Origin: Calliopsis andreniformis
Lineage: Eukaryota; Arthropoda; Insecta; Hymenoptera; Andrenidae
Reading direction: 5' to 3'
NCBI RefSeq assembly: GCF_051401765.1
Contig: NC_135064.1
Span: 23,782,001 to 23,846,000 of the forward strand
DNA: 64,000 nt
Positions 25,401 to 64,000 of this stretch are shown one piece after another (position 1 is the stretch's first letter; each line of letters begins with the position of its first letter). Below the pieces are notes generated by a model. That model made no database searches. It was not told the DNA's origin and worked only from the letters and a program-made list of their open reading frames with translations. The position numbers and the translations under genes were made by a program.

Positions 25401-25897
25401 GAACGCTCTGACACGGCTGGCTGATCCTCGAGACCCTTCTGGGATATGTCTCACGGTTCGTCGTTTTTCCTTCGAACATACCCTCCTCGTTTTTGTTTGT
25501 TCGTTTTATGGGACGGGGCTAAAGCTCTGTGATTTGTAAAAAAGAGAGAAGAACACGCTTCACGATTGGAAGCTGGCTGCCAAGGGAACAGGGAGAGAGA
25601 TGTCGCGCGACACGTCTCTCGTTCCCTCGCTGACCGAATCGTTTTAGAACCGAAAGGATTCGGCCGATCGTTCTCATCGCCGCTGTTTCTTGTGTATGTA
25701 GCTGTGTGTGTGTATTTACTCGCGTGTGGCTCGCGGTGTTCCTCCGTTAAGAACTCCACTTCCTCGACAACGACGGCCGAACGCTTCTAGTTTCACCTGT
25801 GGACAATGCTCCTCCTTCCTTCGTCCTTCCTCCGAGCTCTTTCCAAACTCGAAGGACGCATCGCTTCGCTGTCGGCTTAACGCTGGGCCTCGGAGCT

Positions 25898-64000
<38,103 letters not shown>

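Larger units (their letters stand above)
17260..25897 (-). other. 3' flank of unc-13, probably including a long 3' UTR
   Basis: No protein exon was recognised on either strand over 8.6 kb. The stretch directly below the unc-13 stop codon is expected to be its 3' UTR, which in neuronal insect genes is often several kilobases long. It holds simple repeats (TA at 18055-18113, an AAATTTTY array at 19459-19608, GT-rich runs at 22211-22430). Candidate poly(A) signals (TTTATT on the plus strand) are too common here to pick one. Confidence 0.45.

Overview
The window looks like insect genomic DNA, most likely from a hymenopteran (bee, ant or wasp). That is an inference from long introns, a mosaic of AT-rich and CpG-bearing GC-rich stretches, sparse transposons and the insect character of the recognised proteins; no species marker was seen. 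There are no bacterial-type operons, rRNA or tRNA genes, or CRISPR arrays.

Layout. At 9875-10006 (minus) lies the first coding exon of ELL, an RNA polymerase II elongation factor; everything left of it reads as its long first intron. From 11.8 to 15.0 kb there is a repeat cluster: two diverged copies of a ~0.5 kb unit, a degenerate array with a recurring CCCTCGGGGGAT word, a 10-bp minisatellite of 22 units, and a large imperfect inverted repeat (arms ~127 bp). At 15848-16320 (plus) is a two-exon gene for a 57-residue single-pass membrane microprotein that I do not recognise.

The right 38 kb (25898-64000, minus) is the 3' part of unc-13, the Munc13-family synaptic-vesicle priming factor. I could join 13 successive exon positions with consistent splice phases and a stop codon, covering the C1-C2B linker, C2B, the MUN domain (MHD1 and MHD2) and the terminal C2 domain, about 1,074 residues. 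The N-terminal part and the C1 zinc finger lie beyond the right edge.

The most notable observation is that the C1-C2B linker position is filled by two candidate exons 6.5 kb apart (55920-56026 and 49302-49408). Both are exactly 107 nt, have the same entry and exit phases, and encode homologous 36-residue segments with 19 identities that differ mainly in charge. Since 107 is not a multiple of three, using both or neither breaks the reading frame, so they should be mutually exclusive. Candidate regulatory elements are CU-rich tracts (on the transcript strand) in the surrounding introns. A ~180-bp Tc1/mariner-type MITE sits in the intron between the two alternative exons.
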